A stretch of 64,000 nt of DNA from Pseudoalteromonas espejiana DSM 9414 (GCF_002221525.1 NZ_CP011028.1:1437001-1501000); one strand, 5' to 3'. Counted from the stretch's first letter, positions 1-9,324 are shown. Numbers and translations are program-made. The notes: generated from the letters alone by a model not told the origin.

Positions 1-800
1 CACTTGCTAACATTGTTGCCAATGAGCTTAACGTAAGCATTAAAACAACCTCAGGCCCTGTGCTTGAAAAAGCCGGCGACTTAGCAGCGCTACTCACTAA
101 CCTTGAAGAGGGTGATGTACTGTTTATTGATGAAATACACAGGCTTAGCCCACAAGTTGAAGAAATTCTTTACCCAGCAATGGAAGATTACCAACTTGAT
201 ATAATGATAGGTGAAGGCCCAGCCGCACGTTCTATTAAGCTAGATTTACCCCCTTTTACATTAATAGGGGCTACAACACGTGCAGGGTCGCTAACTTCTC
301 CGCTAAGAGACCGCTTTGGTATAGTGCAGCGCTTAGAGTTTTACTCAGTAGCTGATTTATCTCACATTGTAGGGCGCTCAGCCCATTACCTCGATTTAGA
401 AATGTGTGACGATGGCGCTACTGAAATTGCAAAGCGCTCGCGCGGCACGCCACGTATTGCCAACCGTTTGCTACGCCGTGTTCGCGACTATACACAAGTA
501 AAATCAGACGGTACCGTTAATGCAGCAGTTGCCGAACAAGCACTTGATATGATTGATGTAGATAAAAGTGGTTTTGATTATATGGACCGAAAATATTTAC
601 TCGCTATTATCGAAAAGTTTATGGGTGGCCCCGTTGGTCTTGATAACTTAGCCGCCGCCATAGGTGAAGAAAAAGAAACCATTGAAGATGTAATAGAGCC
701 TTTTTTAATTCAACAAGGGTTTATACAGCGCACTCCTCGCGGGCGTATTGTGTCAGATAATGCATACCACCACTTTGGTTTACTCCCCAAGCAAGACTAA
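1..800 (+). CDS. ruvB: Holliday junction branch-migration ATPase RuvB (3' part)
   Basis: The reading frame is open from the left edge of the window, so the N-terminus with the Walker A motif lies outside. What remains covers most of the AAA+ core and the winged-helix C-terminus. Visible landmarks are the Walker B motif (FIDEIHR), sensor 1 (GATTRAG), the arginine finger (RDRFG), and sensor 2 in [15 protein letters not shown]. RuvB hexamers drive branch migration of Holliday junctions together with RuvA, before cleavage by RuvC, in cytoplasmic recombinational repair. The protein is nearly collinear with the E. coli protein. In relatives ruvB is followed by ybgC and tolQ; here insertion sequences follow instead. 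Identity is certain, the start is not visible. Confidence 0.97.
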   Translation, partial: LANIVANELNVSIKTTSGPVLEKAGDLAALLTNLEEGDVLFIDEIHRLSPQVEEILYPAMEDYQLDIMIGEGPAARSIKLDLPPFTLIGATTRAGSLTSPLRDRFGIVQRLEFYSVADLSHIVGRSAHYLDLEMCDDGATEIAKRSRGTPRIANRLLRRVRDYTQVKSDGTVNAAVAEQALDMIDVDKSGFDYMDRKYLLAIIEKFMGGPVGLDNLAAAIGEEKETIEDVIEPFLIQQGFIQRTPRGRIVSDNAYHHFGLLPKQD

Positions 801-812
801 CCTCTATACCCA

Positions 813-836
813 GCCTATAGCTGCAAAGCTATAGGC
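813..836 (+). terminator. Hairpin after ruvB, probable terminator
   Basis: A perfect 10-bp inverted repeat (GCCTATAGCT / AGCTATAGGC) with a GCAA tetraloop lies 12 bases after the ruvB stop. The following T content is modest (CCTCTTATTT), so termination may be weak, but the position fits the end of the ruv operon. Confidence 0.5.
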
Positions 837-855
837 AATCCTCTTATTTAATCAG

Positions 856-1164
856 GGCGTGTTGAGCTTTGATGGTTGAATTTGCAGCAGTGTGTTTGGT
901 TTTTAGGCAAGGCGGAGCCTATGAAGTGTGGTTATTCCCAATAAATAGGCGATAACGCAGCATAAATACCAAACATGCGCTGCCCTTCGGGTTCTGCCTA
1001 GGGGCGTTAAACTCTTTGTTGCCTACATGGATGTAGGTAAGGGGCGTGAGCAGGACGCGGAAGCTTTGCTCGGTTTTTACTTAGCCCACTAGGTTACAAA
1101 CCTCGCGCCGCGATTTAATCGCCCCTAGATTGAACAAATTTCAATCCGCAAAGGTCAACACGCC
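856..1164. mobile_element. Non-autonomous MITE-like element, copy 1
   Basis: This non-coding block of about 309 bp has inverted ends: GGCGTGTTGAGCTTTG on the left and the complement of GGCGTGTTGACCTTTG on the right. These ends match the terminal repeats of the neighbouring IS5-family element almost base for base, so the IS transposase could move it in trans. The right end meets the IS at a shared CTAG. A shorter copy in reverse orientation lies at 2056-2317. Compared with that copy, this one has an extra internal segment of roughly 50 bp containing a small hairpin (CTACAT / ATGTAG). Confidence 0.7.
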
Positions 1165-1168
1165 CTAG

Positions 1169-2051
1169 GGCGTGTTGATCTTTGTTGAAAAAGTAAACGG
1201 CATAGCAACAAGGTATAATTGGTTTCGCCAAAAATCAAACATACCACCGAGAACGGATGTTGCTATGCCAAGAACAATGTTAACAGATAAACGCTGGTTA
1301 AAGCTCAAAGAATTAATGCTCAATAGTGGTCGAGTTTATAATAAATTTGACCACCGAATGACGCTAGAAGGTATTTTGTATCGAATGCGCACAGGAATTC
1401 CTTGGCGAGATTTACCACCACACTTTGGGCTTTGGAGTACTGTGTTTAGGCGCTTTAACTTATGGTCTAAGAAAGGCATTTTAAATACTATTTTTAAACA
1501 TTTAGCCCTCATCACTGATTCTGAATGGCTATTCATTGATGGCAGTATTGTGCGAGCACATCAACATAGTAGTGGTGCAAAGAGCGACAAAGATGAGTCG
1601 ATAGGTAAAAGTCGGGGTGGCTTTTCAACTAAGATTCATCTGGCCGTTGATAGCTATGGATACCCAGTACACTTTGAATTAACAGGTGGTCAGCGAAATG
1701 ACTTTGTTATGGCAGAAAGCCTAATAAAACATTCGCCTAAAAGTGACTATGTGATTGCTGATAAGGGCTACGATAGCCAATCAATTCGTGACTATGTAAC
1801 TGAGCATGGAAGTGAGCCACTAATCCCTCGGCGTAAAGATAACACCAAGAAAAACAATGATATGGATTGGGATCTATACAAGTATCGACACTTAGTTGAA
1901 AATGCGTTTGCACGAATAAAGCACTTCAGAGCAGTATCAACTCGGTACGATAAATTAGAAAGGAACTATGCATCAATGGTTTCATTAGCATTCGCTATTA
2001 TGTGGTTATCGATGCATACCTGACTAAAATACAAACAAAGATCAACAACCC
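1169..2051 (+). mobile_element. IS5-family insertion sequence, complete copy
   Basis: The element is about 883 bp long, with terminal inverted repeats GGCGTGTTGATCTTTGTT and (reverse strand) GGGTTGTTGATCTTTGTT, differing at two positions. CTAG flanks both ends (1165-1168 and 2052-2055), which fits the IS427-type subgroup of the IS5 family that targets CTAG/TA. It carries a single DDE transposase gene. A second, truncated copy lies at 2322-2822 in the opposite direction and encodes an identical protein segment, pointing to recent duplication. Confidence 0.85.
1265..2023 (+). CDS. IS5-family DDE transposase
   Basis: This 252-residue transposase cuts and joins the ends of the surrounding insertion sequence. 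The DDE catalytic residues can be placed: the first Asp in FIDGSIVRAHQ, the second in HLAVDSYG, and the Glu in HLVENAFARIKHFR, with the usual Y-x2-R-x3-E-x6-K spacing. The N-terminal third resembles the DUF4096-type DNA-binding part of this family (GIPWRDLPPHFG). An in-frame GTG/TTG-type start upstream at 1172 would add 31 residues made from the terminal repeat, so the ATG at 1265 is preferred. It is a single uninterrupted frame, unlike relatives that use frameshifting, so the element is probably active. Confidence 0.9.
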   Translation: MPRTMLTDKRWLKLKELMLNSGRVYNKFDHRMTLEGILYRMRTGIPWRDLPPHFGLWSTVFRRFNLWSKKGILNTIFKHLALITDSEWLFIDGSIVRAHQHSSGAKSDKDESIGKSRGGFSTKIHLAVDSYGYPVHFELTGGQRNDFVMAESLIKHSPKSDYVIADKGYDSQSIRDYVTEHGSEPLIPRRKDNTKKNNDMDWDLYKYRHLVENAFARIKHFRAVSTRYDKLERNYASMVSLAFAIMWLSMHT

Positions 2052-2055
2052 CTAG

Positions 2056-2317
2056 GGCGTGTTGAACTTTGCGGATTGAAATTTGTTCAATCTAGGGGCG
2101 ATTAAATCGCGGCGCGAGGTTTGTAACCTAGTGGGCTAAGTAAAAACCGAGCAACAAAGAGTTAATCGTCCCTAGAAAGGATCCAAAGGGCAGCGCATGT
2201 TTGGCATTTATGCTGCGTTATCGCCTATTTATGTGGAATAACCACACTTCATAGGCTCTGCCTTGCCTAAAAACCAAACAATCTGCTGAAAATTTAACCA
2301 TAAAAAATCAACACGTC
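2056..2317. mobile_element. Non-autonomous MITE-like element, copy 2 (inverted)
   Basis: This block of about 262 bp is a reverse-complement relative of the element at 856-1164, beginning GGCGTGTTGAACTTTGCGG and ending at the CTAG at 2318-2321. It is shorter by the internal segment described for copy 1. It sits exactly between the full IS and the truncated inverted IS copy, sharing a CTAG with each. No open reading frame of note. Confidence 0.7.
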
Positions 2318-2321
2318 CTAG

Positions 2322-2822
2322 GGGTTGTTGATCTTTGTTTGTATTTTAGTCAGGTATGCATCGATAACCACATAATAGCGAATGCTAATGAAACCATTGA
2401 TGCATAGTTCCTTTCTAATTTATCGTACCGAGTTGATACTGCTCTGAAGTGCTTTATTCGTGCAAACGCATTTTCAACTAAGTGTCGATACTTGTATAGA
2501 TCCCAATCCATATCATTGTTTTTCTTGGTGTTATCTTTACGCCGAGGGATTAGTGGCTCACTTCCATGCTCAGTTACATAGTCACGAATTGATTGGCTAT
2601 CGTAGCCCTTATCAGCAATCACATAGTCACTTTTAGGCGAATGTTTTATTAGGCTTTCTGCCATAACAAAGTCATTTCGCTGACCACCTGTTAATTCAAA
2701 GTGTACTGGGTATCCATAGCTATCAACGGCCAGATGAATCTTAGTTGAAAAGCCACCCCGACTTTTACCTATCGACTCATCTTTGTCGCTCTTTGCACCA
2801 CTACTATGTTGATGTGCTCGCA
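2322..2822 (-). mobile_element. IS5-family insertion sequence, truncated inverted copy
   Basis: The sequence from the terminal repeat GGGTTGTTGATCTTTGTT to position 2822 is the reverse complement of the last 501 bp or so of the IS at 1169-2051. Identity stops abruptly after TGTGCTCGCA, and the other terminal repeat is absent, so the left half of this copy has been lost by deletion. Confidence 0.85.
2350..2822 (-). pseudogene. IS5-family transposase, 5'-truncated remnant
   Basis: The C-terminal 157 or so residues of the transposase are present, starting inside VRAHQHSSG and identical to the intact copy. The N-terminal DNA-binding part and the first catalytic Asp are missing. The stop codon and downstream end are intact. 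It cannot encode an active enzyme. Confidence 0.9.
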
Positions 2823-3719
2823 ACAAATATATTAGTTAGTTAACTTTCATTCAGTTTGTTGCAAATGTAATCAAAAAATTAAAATCATTTTGTAATTCAC
2901 TTAACGTTAAGACTGGCGTGGCTATGCTGCGTACCAATAAAGCTATTGCGGCAAGAATTCGCTATTTTTTACTACCTTAAAAATCCGGTTATTTACATTA
3001 AACCTCAGTTAGCATGGTAGTAAAATTTAGGCAAAAAAAAGCCCGCATATAATGCGGGCAAACAACAAGTTGAAGGAAGTAATCCAGGGGAACTACGTTT
3101 TACTTAATAAGGTTTTATCCAAAAAGAGTAAAACAATGTAATACGATTTAAAAATCCTATTACTAAGAACTGGGCTTAATGAAAAAAGATTTCATTGTGT
3201 GCGCTAGCTCGGTATGGGTGAATAATACGTAAGAACCATTTTTTGTTCAAACTAGAAAATTTAAAATTTCAGATAAAAAAAACTAATCTGATGAATTTTA
3301 TTGTTGTTTAAAAGTTGTTCGTTAATTTAGTGTTAACTTTATAAGTTTATGATATTTAATGAATAACTGGTCTGAGTTGTATGGCGTCAGTATTAGTTAA
3401 ATTAGTTCGTTAGTTGAAGCTTAAATTACTTTTGCGTGCTTATTCACTTTTAATGAATAAACGGTGCGTTTTATTAAGTTTTCTGCGTATATTTACGCAC
3501 TTTTGTAGTAATTAGTTGTTTTTTATAAAGTGTAATTGTCGTGTTTTAGAAACAAACCCGAGATTTACCGTAGATTTAACGTTTTTTGTTGCCAATTCAT
3601 AGCAATATCGTTGTCAGCATTAAATTGACTCGATACACTAGATGCAACTATTGGCCGTGTTAACGGTCTTAAACAAAATAACCAATATGACGTTTTTTGA
3701 AATTATTTAGGAGTTTAAC
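2823..3719. other. Gene-poor interval between the IS remnant and tolQ
   Basis: About 0.9 kb of AT-rich DNA with no convincing gene on either strand. The only clear structure is a hairpin with a T-tract on the minus strand near 3033-3059. In many gammaproteobacteria ybgC lies directly before tolQ, but I find no trace of its hotdog-thioesterase sequence here. The tolQ promoter should lie in the last few hundred bases; TTGACT at 3625-3630 is a possible -35, with only a weak -10 (TATTGG) behind it. Confidence 0.6.
3033..3059 (-). terminator. Orphan intrinsic terminator on the minus strand
   Basis: Read on the minus strand this is an 8-bp GC-rich stem (GCCCGCAT / ATGCGGGC, 3-base loop) followed by eight Ts, a textbook intrinsic terminator. 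There is no T-tract on the plus-strand side. No minus-strand gene is visible upstream of it, so the transcript it ends is unknown. Confidence 0.7.
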
Positions 3720-4424
3720 GTGGGATCAGGGCTTAATTTTTTAGATCTAATTCTAGAAGCCAGTTTGCTTGTGCAATTAGTGATGCTAGCGCTAGTGGCA
3801 ATGTCTGTTATGTCGTGGGCAATAATTTTTCAGCGTAAAAAAGCAATCAACGAAGCCTTGTCTAATGCCAAAAAATTCGAACAAAAATTTTGGTCAGGTA
3901 TCGATTTAAGCAAGTTATACAACGAAATTTCATCTCGCAGTGGTCAATCTCACGGTATTGAAGCACTATTTACCTCAGGCTTTAAAGAGTTTGCCCGCCA
4001 TAAAAAGAATACTTTTCAAAGTGCTGGTATTGTGATGGAAGGTACGCACCGCTCTATGCGTGTGGCGCTTTCGCGTGAAATTGAAAAACTTGAATCGAGC
4101 TTATCGTTTTTAGCCACAGTGGGTTCTATTAGCCCTTACATCGGCTTATTTGGTACTGTGTGGGGTATCATGAATGCATTTATTGCACTAGGTGAAGTAA
4201 AGCAAGCAACCTTACAAATGGTAGCGCCAGGTATTGCTGAGGCACTTATTGCAACAGCAATGGGCTTATTTGCGGCTATTCCGGCAGTAATTGCTTACAA
4301 CCGTTTTGCAAATAAAGTTGAAAAGCTAGAGTCGCATTATATCAACTTTATGGAAGAATTTGCCAATATATTACACCGTCAAGCAGCTACCCAAATAGAG
4401 GCTCAAGCGAATGTATCAGCGTAA
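3720..4424 (+). CDS. tolQ: Tol-Pal system inner-membrane proton channel subunit TolQ
   Basis: TolQ, with TolR, forms the proton-motive-force-driven motor of the Tol-Pal envelope system, which pulls the outer membrane inward at division. The 234-residue protein has the MotA/TolQ/ExbB layout: one membrane helix near residues 12-35, a large cytoplasmic loop, and two helices near 135-160 and 170-195 ([19 protein letters not shown], then [20 protein letters not shown]). The start is GTG preceded by AGGAG seven bases upstream. It opens the six-gene operon tolQ-tolR-tolA-tolB-pal-cpoB and overlaps tolR by 14 bases, so the two are probably translationally coupled. Confidence 0.97.
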   Translation: MGSGLNFLDLILEASLLVQLVMLALVAMSVMSWAIIFQRKKAINEALSNAKKFEQKFWSGIDLSKLYNEISSRSGQSHGIEALFTSGFKEFARHKKNTFQSAGIVMEGTHRSMRVALSREIEKLESSLSFLATVGSISPYIGLFGTVWGIMNAFIALGEVKQATLQMVAPGIAEALIATAMGLFAAIPAVIAYNRFANKVEKLESHYINFMEEFANILHRQAATQIEAQANVSA

Positions 4425-4842
4425 GAAGCGCCGTCCGGTCGCAGAAATTAATGTAGTACCTTACATTGATGTAATGTTGGTACTGTTAATTATATTCATG
4501 GCAACAGCACCGCTTATTACTCACGGTGTAAAAGTTGATTTACCAAAAATGGAAGAGTCTGATTTAGTTGATACTAAAGACACGCCACCTATTATTGCCT
4601 CAATTGACTCTGCGGGTAAGTACTATGTAAGCGTAGGCACCGACCCAGAAGAGCCAATGGAAGCATTAGATGTGGCAGCCGTAATTAAGCTACAACTAAT
4701 GAAAAACCCTGATGTGCCAGTAATGATTAAAGGCTCTGGCAAGGTTTCGTACCAAGAAGTATTGTTATTAATGGACTTTTTAAAGAATGCTGGCGTACCA
4801 TCTGTGGGTTTAATGACAGAATCCTTTGAGGGGACACAGTAG
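4411..4842 (+). CDS. tolR: Tol-Pal system inner-membrane protein TolR
   Basis: TolR is the ExbD-like partner of TolQ. The 143-residue protein has a short basic cytoplasmic start ([19 protein letters not shown]), one membrane helix near residues 17-37 carrying the conserved Asp of the proton path ([13 protein letters not shown]), and a periplasmic domain that can bind peptidoglycan. Length and motifs fit the family. It begins inside the end of tolQ and stops four bases before tolA. Confidence 0.96.
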   Translation: MYQRKKRRPVAEINVVPYIDVMLVLLIIFMATAPLITHGVKVDLPKMEESDLVDTKDTPPIIASIDSAGKYYVSVGTDPEEPMEALDVAAVIKLQLMKNPDVPVMIKGSGKVSYQEVLLLMDFLKNAGVPSVGLMTESFEGTQ

Positions 4843-4846
4843 TAAC

Positions 4847-5773
4847 ATGAATAGTTCTATAATCAAGTCGGTACTTTTGCATTTAGGTTTAGGGGGCTTT
4901 TTGTGGGCAACTGCAAATATTCACCCGCCTGCACCTAAAGTAATGGAAGTGACACTTAATTCGGCTATTCCTGAGCCTGACAATGCAGTATCGGCAGTAA
5001 CTGTTGATCAAAAGCAAGTTGAGCAAAAAATTGCTGAATTGCAAAAAAAAGAAGATTCAAAAAAGCGTGCAGAAGACAAACGCATTCGTGACTTAGAGCG
5101 CAGAGCAGCTAATGCACGCAAACAGCGTGAAGCTGAAGCACGCAATATTAAAAAGCTAGAGCAACAGCGAAAGGCTAAAGAGAAAGAAAAAGCACAAGCT
5201 GAGGCTGAAGCTAAAAAAGCACGTGCAATTGAGCAAAAAGAGCGTGCTAAAGCTAAACAAGCCGAAAAGCAAAAGCAAGAAGCTGAAAATGCAGCAAAAG
5301 CCGCTGCAGATAAGCGCAAAGCCGAAGAAGAAGCACTTAAAAAAGCAGAAGCCGAGCGTAAAAAACGTGAAGCTGAAGCAAAAGAGCGTGCAAAAGAAGC
5401 AGAGCGTAAACGTCAGCAAGCATTGCAAGAACAAATGCTACAAGAGCAACTTGCTAAAGAACAAGCCGCTCGTAGTAAAATTCGTCAGCAACAAGTGGTG
5501 AGTGAAGTTGATAAATACCGTGCATTAATTATGGCGCGCATTCAGCAAAACTTACTTATTGACGAAAAAATGAAAAACCAACAGTGTCGAGTAAATATTC
5601 GTTTAGGGTTTAATGGTTTAGTAACGCAAGTTAAATCGTTAGGTGGTGATAAGCTTGTGTGTGAGGCGGCATTAAGAGCTGTGCGCATGGCCGATACATT
5701 ACCTGTATCTAAAGACAAAGACGTATTCGAACAACTTAAGAATATTAATTTAACAATCAAGCCAGAATTTTAA
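4847..5773 (+). CDS. tolA: Tol-Pal system envelope-spanning protein TolA
   Basis: TolA links the TolQR motor to TolB and Pal across the periplasm. The ATG at 4847 follows GAGGGG at good spacing; an in-frame TTG seven codons earlier would overlap tolR and is less likely. The 308-residue protein has an N-terminal membrane helix with the SxxxH motif (Ser8, His12) that contacts TolQ. A long Ala/Lys/Glu/Arg-rich helix follows (about residues 55-215), then a globular C-terminal domain with two cysteines (NQQCRVNIRLGFNG and KLVCEAALRA). The repetitive middle produces several spurious ORFs in other frames. Confidence 0.95.
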   Translation: MNSSIIKSVLLHLGLGGFLWATANIHPPAPKVMEVTLNSAIPEPDNAVSAVTVDQKQVEQKIAELQKKEDSKKRAEDKRIRDLERRAANARKQREAEARNIKKLEQQRKAKEKEKAQAEAEAKKARAIEQKERAKAKQAEKQKQEAENAAKAAADKRKAEEEALKKAEAERKKREAEAKERAKEAERKRQQALQEQMLQEQLAKEQAARSKIRQQQVVSEVDKYRALIMARIQQNLLIDEKMKNQQCRVNIRLGFNGLVTQVKSLGGDKLVCEAALRAVRMADTLPVSKDKDVFEQLKNINLTIKPEF

Positions 5774-5782
5774 AGGAATGAT

Positions 5783-7141
5783 ATGTTCAGCAAAATTAAA
5801 GTAGCCTTTTTAGTTATATTATTGGGGTTTCAAGGTGTTGCAAATGCGGCACTTGAAATTGTAATAACCGAAGGGGTAGATGGTGCACGGCCAATTGCTA
5901 TTGTGCCTTTTAAATACCAAGGTGTTGGTCCAATTCCACAAAAACTAAGTGATGTAATTGCTGCCGATTTAATGCGCAGTGGTAAGTTTAAACCGGTCGA
6001 TATTGCACAAATGCCGCAACAACCAAGTAAAGATGGCGAAATTGATTACGCCGCTTGGGTTAATAAAGGTGTAGAAGCCGTTGTTGTTGGTGAAGTTGAG
6101 CAGCAAACAGACGGGCGCTACTTAGTACGCTATGAGTTAGTTGATGTTATTCGCGGGCAAATCACCGGCGGACAAACAAAAATGATGACGAATGGTAAAT
6201 TAGTACAAAGCCAAGACCATATTTTAGAAGCGCGTGAAAGCGTAATTGGCCAAGCTGGTTTTCGTCGTTACTCACACCGCATTAGCGACGTAGTTTATGA
6301 AAAGCTAACCGGTGAAAAGGGCGCGTTTTTAACTAAAATTGCTTATGTAATTGTGCGTGAAGACGATGCTAAACCTTACCAGTTAGTGGTTGCCGATTAC
6401 GATGGCTTTAACGAGCAGGTGCTACTTCGCTCAAAAGAGCCGTTAATGTCGCCAGCATGGTCGCCAGATGGGACTAAACTTGCGTATGTAACGTTTGAAA
6501 ACCGCCAAAGCCAAATTTATATCCAAGATTTATATTCAGGCAAGCGTGAACTTATCACAAGCTATCGTGGTATTAACGGTGCACCGCAGTTTTCGCCAGA
6601 TGGTAAAAAGCTATTATTAGTGCTTTCAAAAGATAAAACCGGTGCTACCGAAGTTTACGTTTTAGACTTAGCTACCCGTAAAGAAACACGCCTTACACGC
6701 CACCGTAGTATAGATACTGAACCATCTTGGTATCCAAATGGTCAAGATATTGTGTTTACATCTGAAAGGGGTGGTAATGCCCAGATTTATAAGTTAAATT
6801 TAAGAACTGGTAGGTCACAAAGATTGACCTTTGACGGCGATATGAACCTAGCGGGTTCAATAACGCCAGACAGTAAAGAATTAGTGATGGTTAACCGTAC
6901 CAACGGGCAGTACCATCTTGCTAAGAAAGAGCTGGCTACAGGTGCGTTCCAAGTTTTAACACGAACACGCCTTGATGAATCACCGAGCATAGCGCCAAAC
7001 GGTTCGATGATCATTTATAGCACGCTTCATAACAATAAACAGGTACTCGCGCTGGTATCGATGGACGGTCGCTTTAAAGCACGCTTACCCGTGCTAGACG
7101 GACAAGTAAAGGCGCCAGCTTGGTCGCCATATTTACAGTAA
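5783..7141 (+). CDS. tolB: Tol-Pal system periplasmic beta-propeller TolB
   Basis: TolB is the periplasmic shuttle that binds Pal and TolA. The 452-residue precursor begins with a cleavable signal peptide ending at about residue 22 (GVANA then [12 protein letters not shown]). Next come the TolB N-terminal domain and a six-bladed WD40-like propeller, visible as repeated PAWSPDG / PQFSPDG / PSWYPNG / GSITPDS / PSIAPNG motifs. The start follows AAAGGA nine bases after tolA. Length is close to that of E. coli TolB. Confidence 0.97.
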   Translation: MFSKIKVAFLVILLGFQGVANAALEIVITEGVDGARPIAIVPFKYQGVGPIPQKLSDVIAADLMRSGKFKPVDIAQMPQQPSKDGEIDYAAWVNKGVEAVVVGEVEQQTDGRYLVRYELVDVIRGQITGGQTKMMTNGKLVQSQDHILEARESVIGQAGFRRYSHRISDVVYEKLTGEKGAFLTKIAYVIVREDDAKPYQLVVADYDGFNEQVLLRSKEPLMSPAWSPDGTKLAYVTFENRQSQIYIQDLYSGKRELITSYRGINGAPQFSPDGKKLLLVLSKDKTGATEVYVLDLATRKETRLTRHRSIDTEPSWYPNGQDIVFTSERGGNAQIYKLNLRTGRSQRLTFDGDMNLAGSITPDSKELVMVNRTNGQYHLAKKELATGAFQVLTRTRLDESPSIAPNGSMIIYSTLHNNKQVLALVSMDGRFKARLPVLDGQVKAPAWSPYLQ

Positions 7142-7177
7142 TATTTGCTGGTTTACTCAAAAATAGGAATCTACTCA

Positions 7178-7720
7178 ATGCAACTTAACAAAGTACTTAA
7201 AGGCCTGCTAATCGCTGTGCCAGTAATGACATTAGCCGCTTGTAGCTCATCTTCAGATATTGATGAAGGCGCAGCTAACCAATCAAACCAAAGTGCTGTT
7301 GAGCAATCAACAAACACAGATACAGTTGAAGTAGCAACAATTTCACCTGAACAACAAGCAGAAGAGCAACTTCGTCAAAAGTATGAAGCGCTTCGTCAAG
7401 AGCAAGTAATTTACTTCGACTTCGATAAAGCCACTGTTGAGAGCAAGTACGCAGAATTACTTCGTGCACATGCTGAGTTTTTAGTTCAAAACCCATCAGT
7501 TAAAGTATTAATTGAAGGCCACGCTGATGAGCGCGGTACACCAGAGTACAACATTGCACTAGGTGAGCACCGTGGCCAAGCAGTAGAAAAATACCTACAA
7601 AGCTTAGGTGTTTCTGCAAGCCAAATGTCAGTAGTTAGCTACGGTGAAGAGAAGCCAATGGTTAAATCTCGCACTGAGTCAGCTTTCGCTAAAAACCGCC
7701 GTGCGGTACTAGTTTACTAA
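7178..7720 (+). CDS. pal: Peptidoglycan-associated outer-membrane lipoprotein Pal
   Basis: Pal anchors the outer membrane to peptidoglycan. The ATG at 7178 gives a 180-residue protein with a lipoprotein signal ([13 protein letters not shown], Cys at about 22). A Ser/Asn/Gln-rich linker follows, then an OmpA-like domain ([11 protein letters not shown] ... [22 protein letters not shown]) holding the Asp and Arg that bind diaminopimelate. A TTG start at 7145 would place extra residues before the signal and is rejected. It lies 36 bases after tolB in the same operon. Confidence 0.97.
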   Translation: MQLNKVLKGLLIAVPVMTLAACSSSSDIDEGAANQSNQSAVEQSTNTDTVEVATISPEQQAEEQLRQKYEALRQEQVIYFDFDKATVESKYAELLRAHAEFLVQNPSVKVLIEGHADERGTPEYNIALGEHRGQAVEKYLQSLGVSASQMSVVSYGEEKPMVKSRTESAFAKNRRAVLVY

Positions 7721-7733
7721 GATAAGAGATATT

Positions 7734-8483
7734 ATGAAGCCGAAAATTATTTTGGCAGCCATGATATTGAGCGGGAGCACCCAAGTTTTGGCTGCTCCCG
7801 CTCCTGTTTCAGAAGCTGCAAGTTCACAGTCGAGCATAGAGAAGCGTTTAGCATCACTTGAAAACATGATGCAGTCGCGAAACTTATTACAAGTTGAATT
7901 ACAGCAACAACTTAACTTACTACAAGATGAAGTAAGCCAAATCCGTGGTGTTACTGAAGAACAAAGTTACAAGCTTGAAAAAGTACTGCAACGCCAGCGT
8001 GAGCTTTATCAAGAAATAGAAAACCGTGTAAGCCAAGCTTATACACAACCTGCTGCTGCGCCTGCAACTGATTATACGCAACCAAGTGATGCACAAACCT
8101 ATAGCAGTGACTTATCTGAAAACGAAGCTTACGAACGCGCTGTAGCGCTAATAATGAAAGATAAACGCTACGATCAAGCTATTCCTGAGTTTCAAACATT
8201 TTTAACTACGTATCCTAATTCAGTATATGCATCTAATGCACACTATTGGCTTGGGCAATTACTTACTATTAAAAATGACGGTGTTAAGGCAAGCGAGCAC
8301 TTTAAAGTGGTTGTTAATGAGTTTCCAAATTCAAATAAACGCCCAGATGCCATGCTAAAATTAGGTACGCTTTTACAAGAGCAAGGTTTAAATCAAGACG
8401 CACAAAAAATATTGGGTGATCTAATTAACCAATATCCAAGTACAACTGCAGCAAAGCTTGCAACCGAGCGCTTAGCTAACTAG
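7734..8483 (+). CDS. cpoB: Cell division coordinator CpoB (YbgF)
   Basis: CpoB is a periplasmic protein that couples outer-membrane constriction by Tol-Pal to septal peptidoglycan synthesis by PBP1B. The 249-residue precursor has a signal peptide ending near residue 20 (GSTQVLA). A trimerising coiled coil follows (about residues 33-100, Leu/Gln-rich), then a flexible Pro/Ala/Thr stretch and three TPR-like repeats (YERAVALIMKDKRYDQAIPEF, SVYASNAHYWLGQLL, RPDAMLKLGTLLQEQG). It closes the tol-pal operon. A weak inverted repeat at 8500-8523 lies downstream. Confidence 0.94.
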   Translation: MKPKIILAAMILSGSTQVLAAPAPVSEAASSQSSIEKRLASLENMMQSRNLLQVELQQQLNLLQDEVSQIRGVTEEQSYKLEKVLQRQRELYQEIENRVSQAYTQPAAAPATDYTQPSDAQTYSSDLSENEAYERAVALIMKDKRYDQAIPEFQTFLTTYPNSVYASNAHYWLGQLLTIKNDGVKASEHFKVVVNEFPNSNKRPDAMLKLGTLLQEQGLNQDAQKILGDLINQYPSTTAAKLATERLAN

Positions 8484-8630
8484 TCGATGAGCAATTGATT
8501 TAAGCAGCTATTTTGGTGCTTAAACTATATAGAAATACTCGGCGAATCTTGTATTTGCATGTAGTTTGAGCACAAACGCTTTAATTTTGCTCACCTAGAC
8601 ATAAAAACTTAAAAAAAGAGACATTTTCGG

Positions 8631-8668
8631 TTGCACTCATTTTATAAATAAGTATTATAAGCGCCCGC
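8631..8668 (+). promoter_or_regulatory. Stable-RNA promoter of the tRNA-Lys array
   Basis: A -35 box TTGCAC (8631-8636), a 16-bp spacer and a -10 box TATTAT (8653-8658) are followed by the GC-rich discriminator GCGCCCGC. A GC discriminator is typical of tRNA and rRNA promoters under stringent control. It lies about 50 bp before the first tRNA-Lys. No comparable promoter was seen in the spacers, so it probably drives the whole array. Confidence 0.7.
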
Positions 8669-8711
8669 AGCAAACGAATGGTTACCCCACTCAAAATGCG
8701 GCAAAAAGAGC

Positions 8712-8787
8712 GGGTCATTAGCTCAGTTGGTAGAGCAGTGGACTTTTAATCCATTGGTCGATGGTTCAAGTCCATCATGACCCACCA
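8712..8787 (+). tRNA. tRNA-Lys(UUU), copy 1 of 8
   Basis: The 76 bases fold as a full cloverleaf: acceptor GGGTCAT pairs with ATGACCC, D arm GCTC/GAGC, anticodon arm GTGGA-CTTTTAA-TCCAT with anticodon TTT, T arm GATGG-TTCAAGT-CCATC. The CCA end is encoded. Confidence 0.98.
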
Positions 8788-8864
8788 TTCTTTATTTGTT
8801 TAAGTAAAGCATGGTTTCTATCGGCGGATTTACGCAGTTTACTTTTAGAGTAAACAACCAGAGC

Positions 8865-8940
8865 GGGTCATTAGCTCAGTTGGTAGAGCAGTGGACTTTT
8901 AATCCATTGGTCGATGGTTCAAGTCCATCATGACCCACCA
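8865..8940 (+). tRNA. tRNA-Lys(UUU), copy 2 of 8
   Basis: Identical in all 76 bases to copy 1, with encoded CCA. It starts 153 bp after copy 1. Confidence 0.98.
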
Positions 8941-9018
8941 TTCTTTATTTGTTTAAGTAAAGCATGGTTTCAATCGGCGGATTTACGCAGTTTACTTTTT
9001 AGAGTAAACAACCAGAGC

Positions 9019-9094
9019 GGGTCATTAGCTCAGTTGGTAGAGCAGTGGACTTTTAATCCATTGGTCGATGGTTCAAGTCCATCATGACCCACCA
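9019..9094 (+). tRNA. tRNA-Lys(UUU), copy 3 of 8
   Basis: Identical in all 76 bases to copy 1, with encoded CCA. It starts 154 bp after copy 2; the extra base is a T in the spacer hairpin loop. Confidence 0.98.
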
Positions 9095-9171
9095 TTCTTT
9101 ATTTGTATAAGTAAAGCGTGGTTTCAATCGGCGGATTTACGCAGTTTACTTTCAGAGTAAGCAATCAGAGC

Positions 9172-9247
9172 GGGTCATTAGCTCAGTTGGTAGAGCAGTG
9201 GACTTTTAATCCATTGGTCGATGGTTCAAGTCCATCATGACCCACCA
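9172..9247 (+). tRNA. tRNA-Lys(UUU), copy 4 of 8
   Basis: Identical in all 76 bases to copy 1, with encoded CCA. Confidence 0.98.
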
Positions 9248-9324
9248 TTCTTTATTTGCATAAGTAAAGTGTGGTTTCAATCGGCGGATTTACGCAGTTT
9301 ATTTTTAGAGTAAACAACCAGAGC

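Noticed and set aside
1172..1264. Upstream extension of the transposase frame
   Set aside because: It would start inside the terminal inverted repeat and adds residues not typical of the family; the ATG at 1265 gives the expected N-terminus.
2931..2978. Short frame near 2931 that reads like a C-terminal fragment
   Set aside because: Only about 15 codons, no recognisable family and no ribosome site; cannot be told from chance.
5008..5501. ORFs on both strands inside tolA
   Set aside because: They are by-products of the Ala/Lys/Glu-rich codon repeats of the TolA helix; their products are low-complexity and have no ribosome sites.
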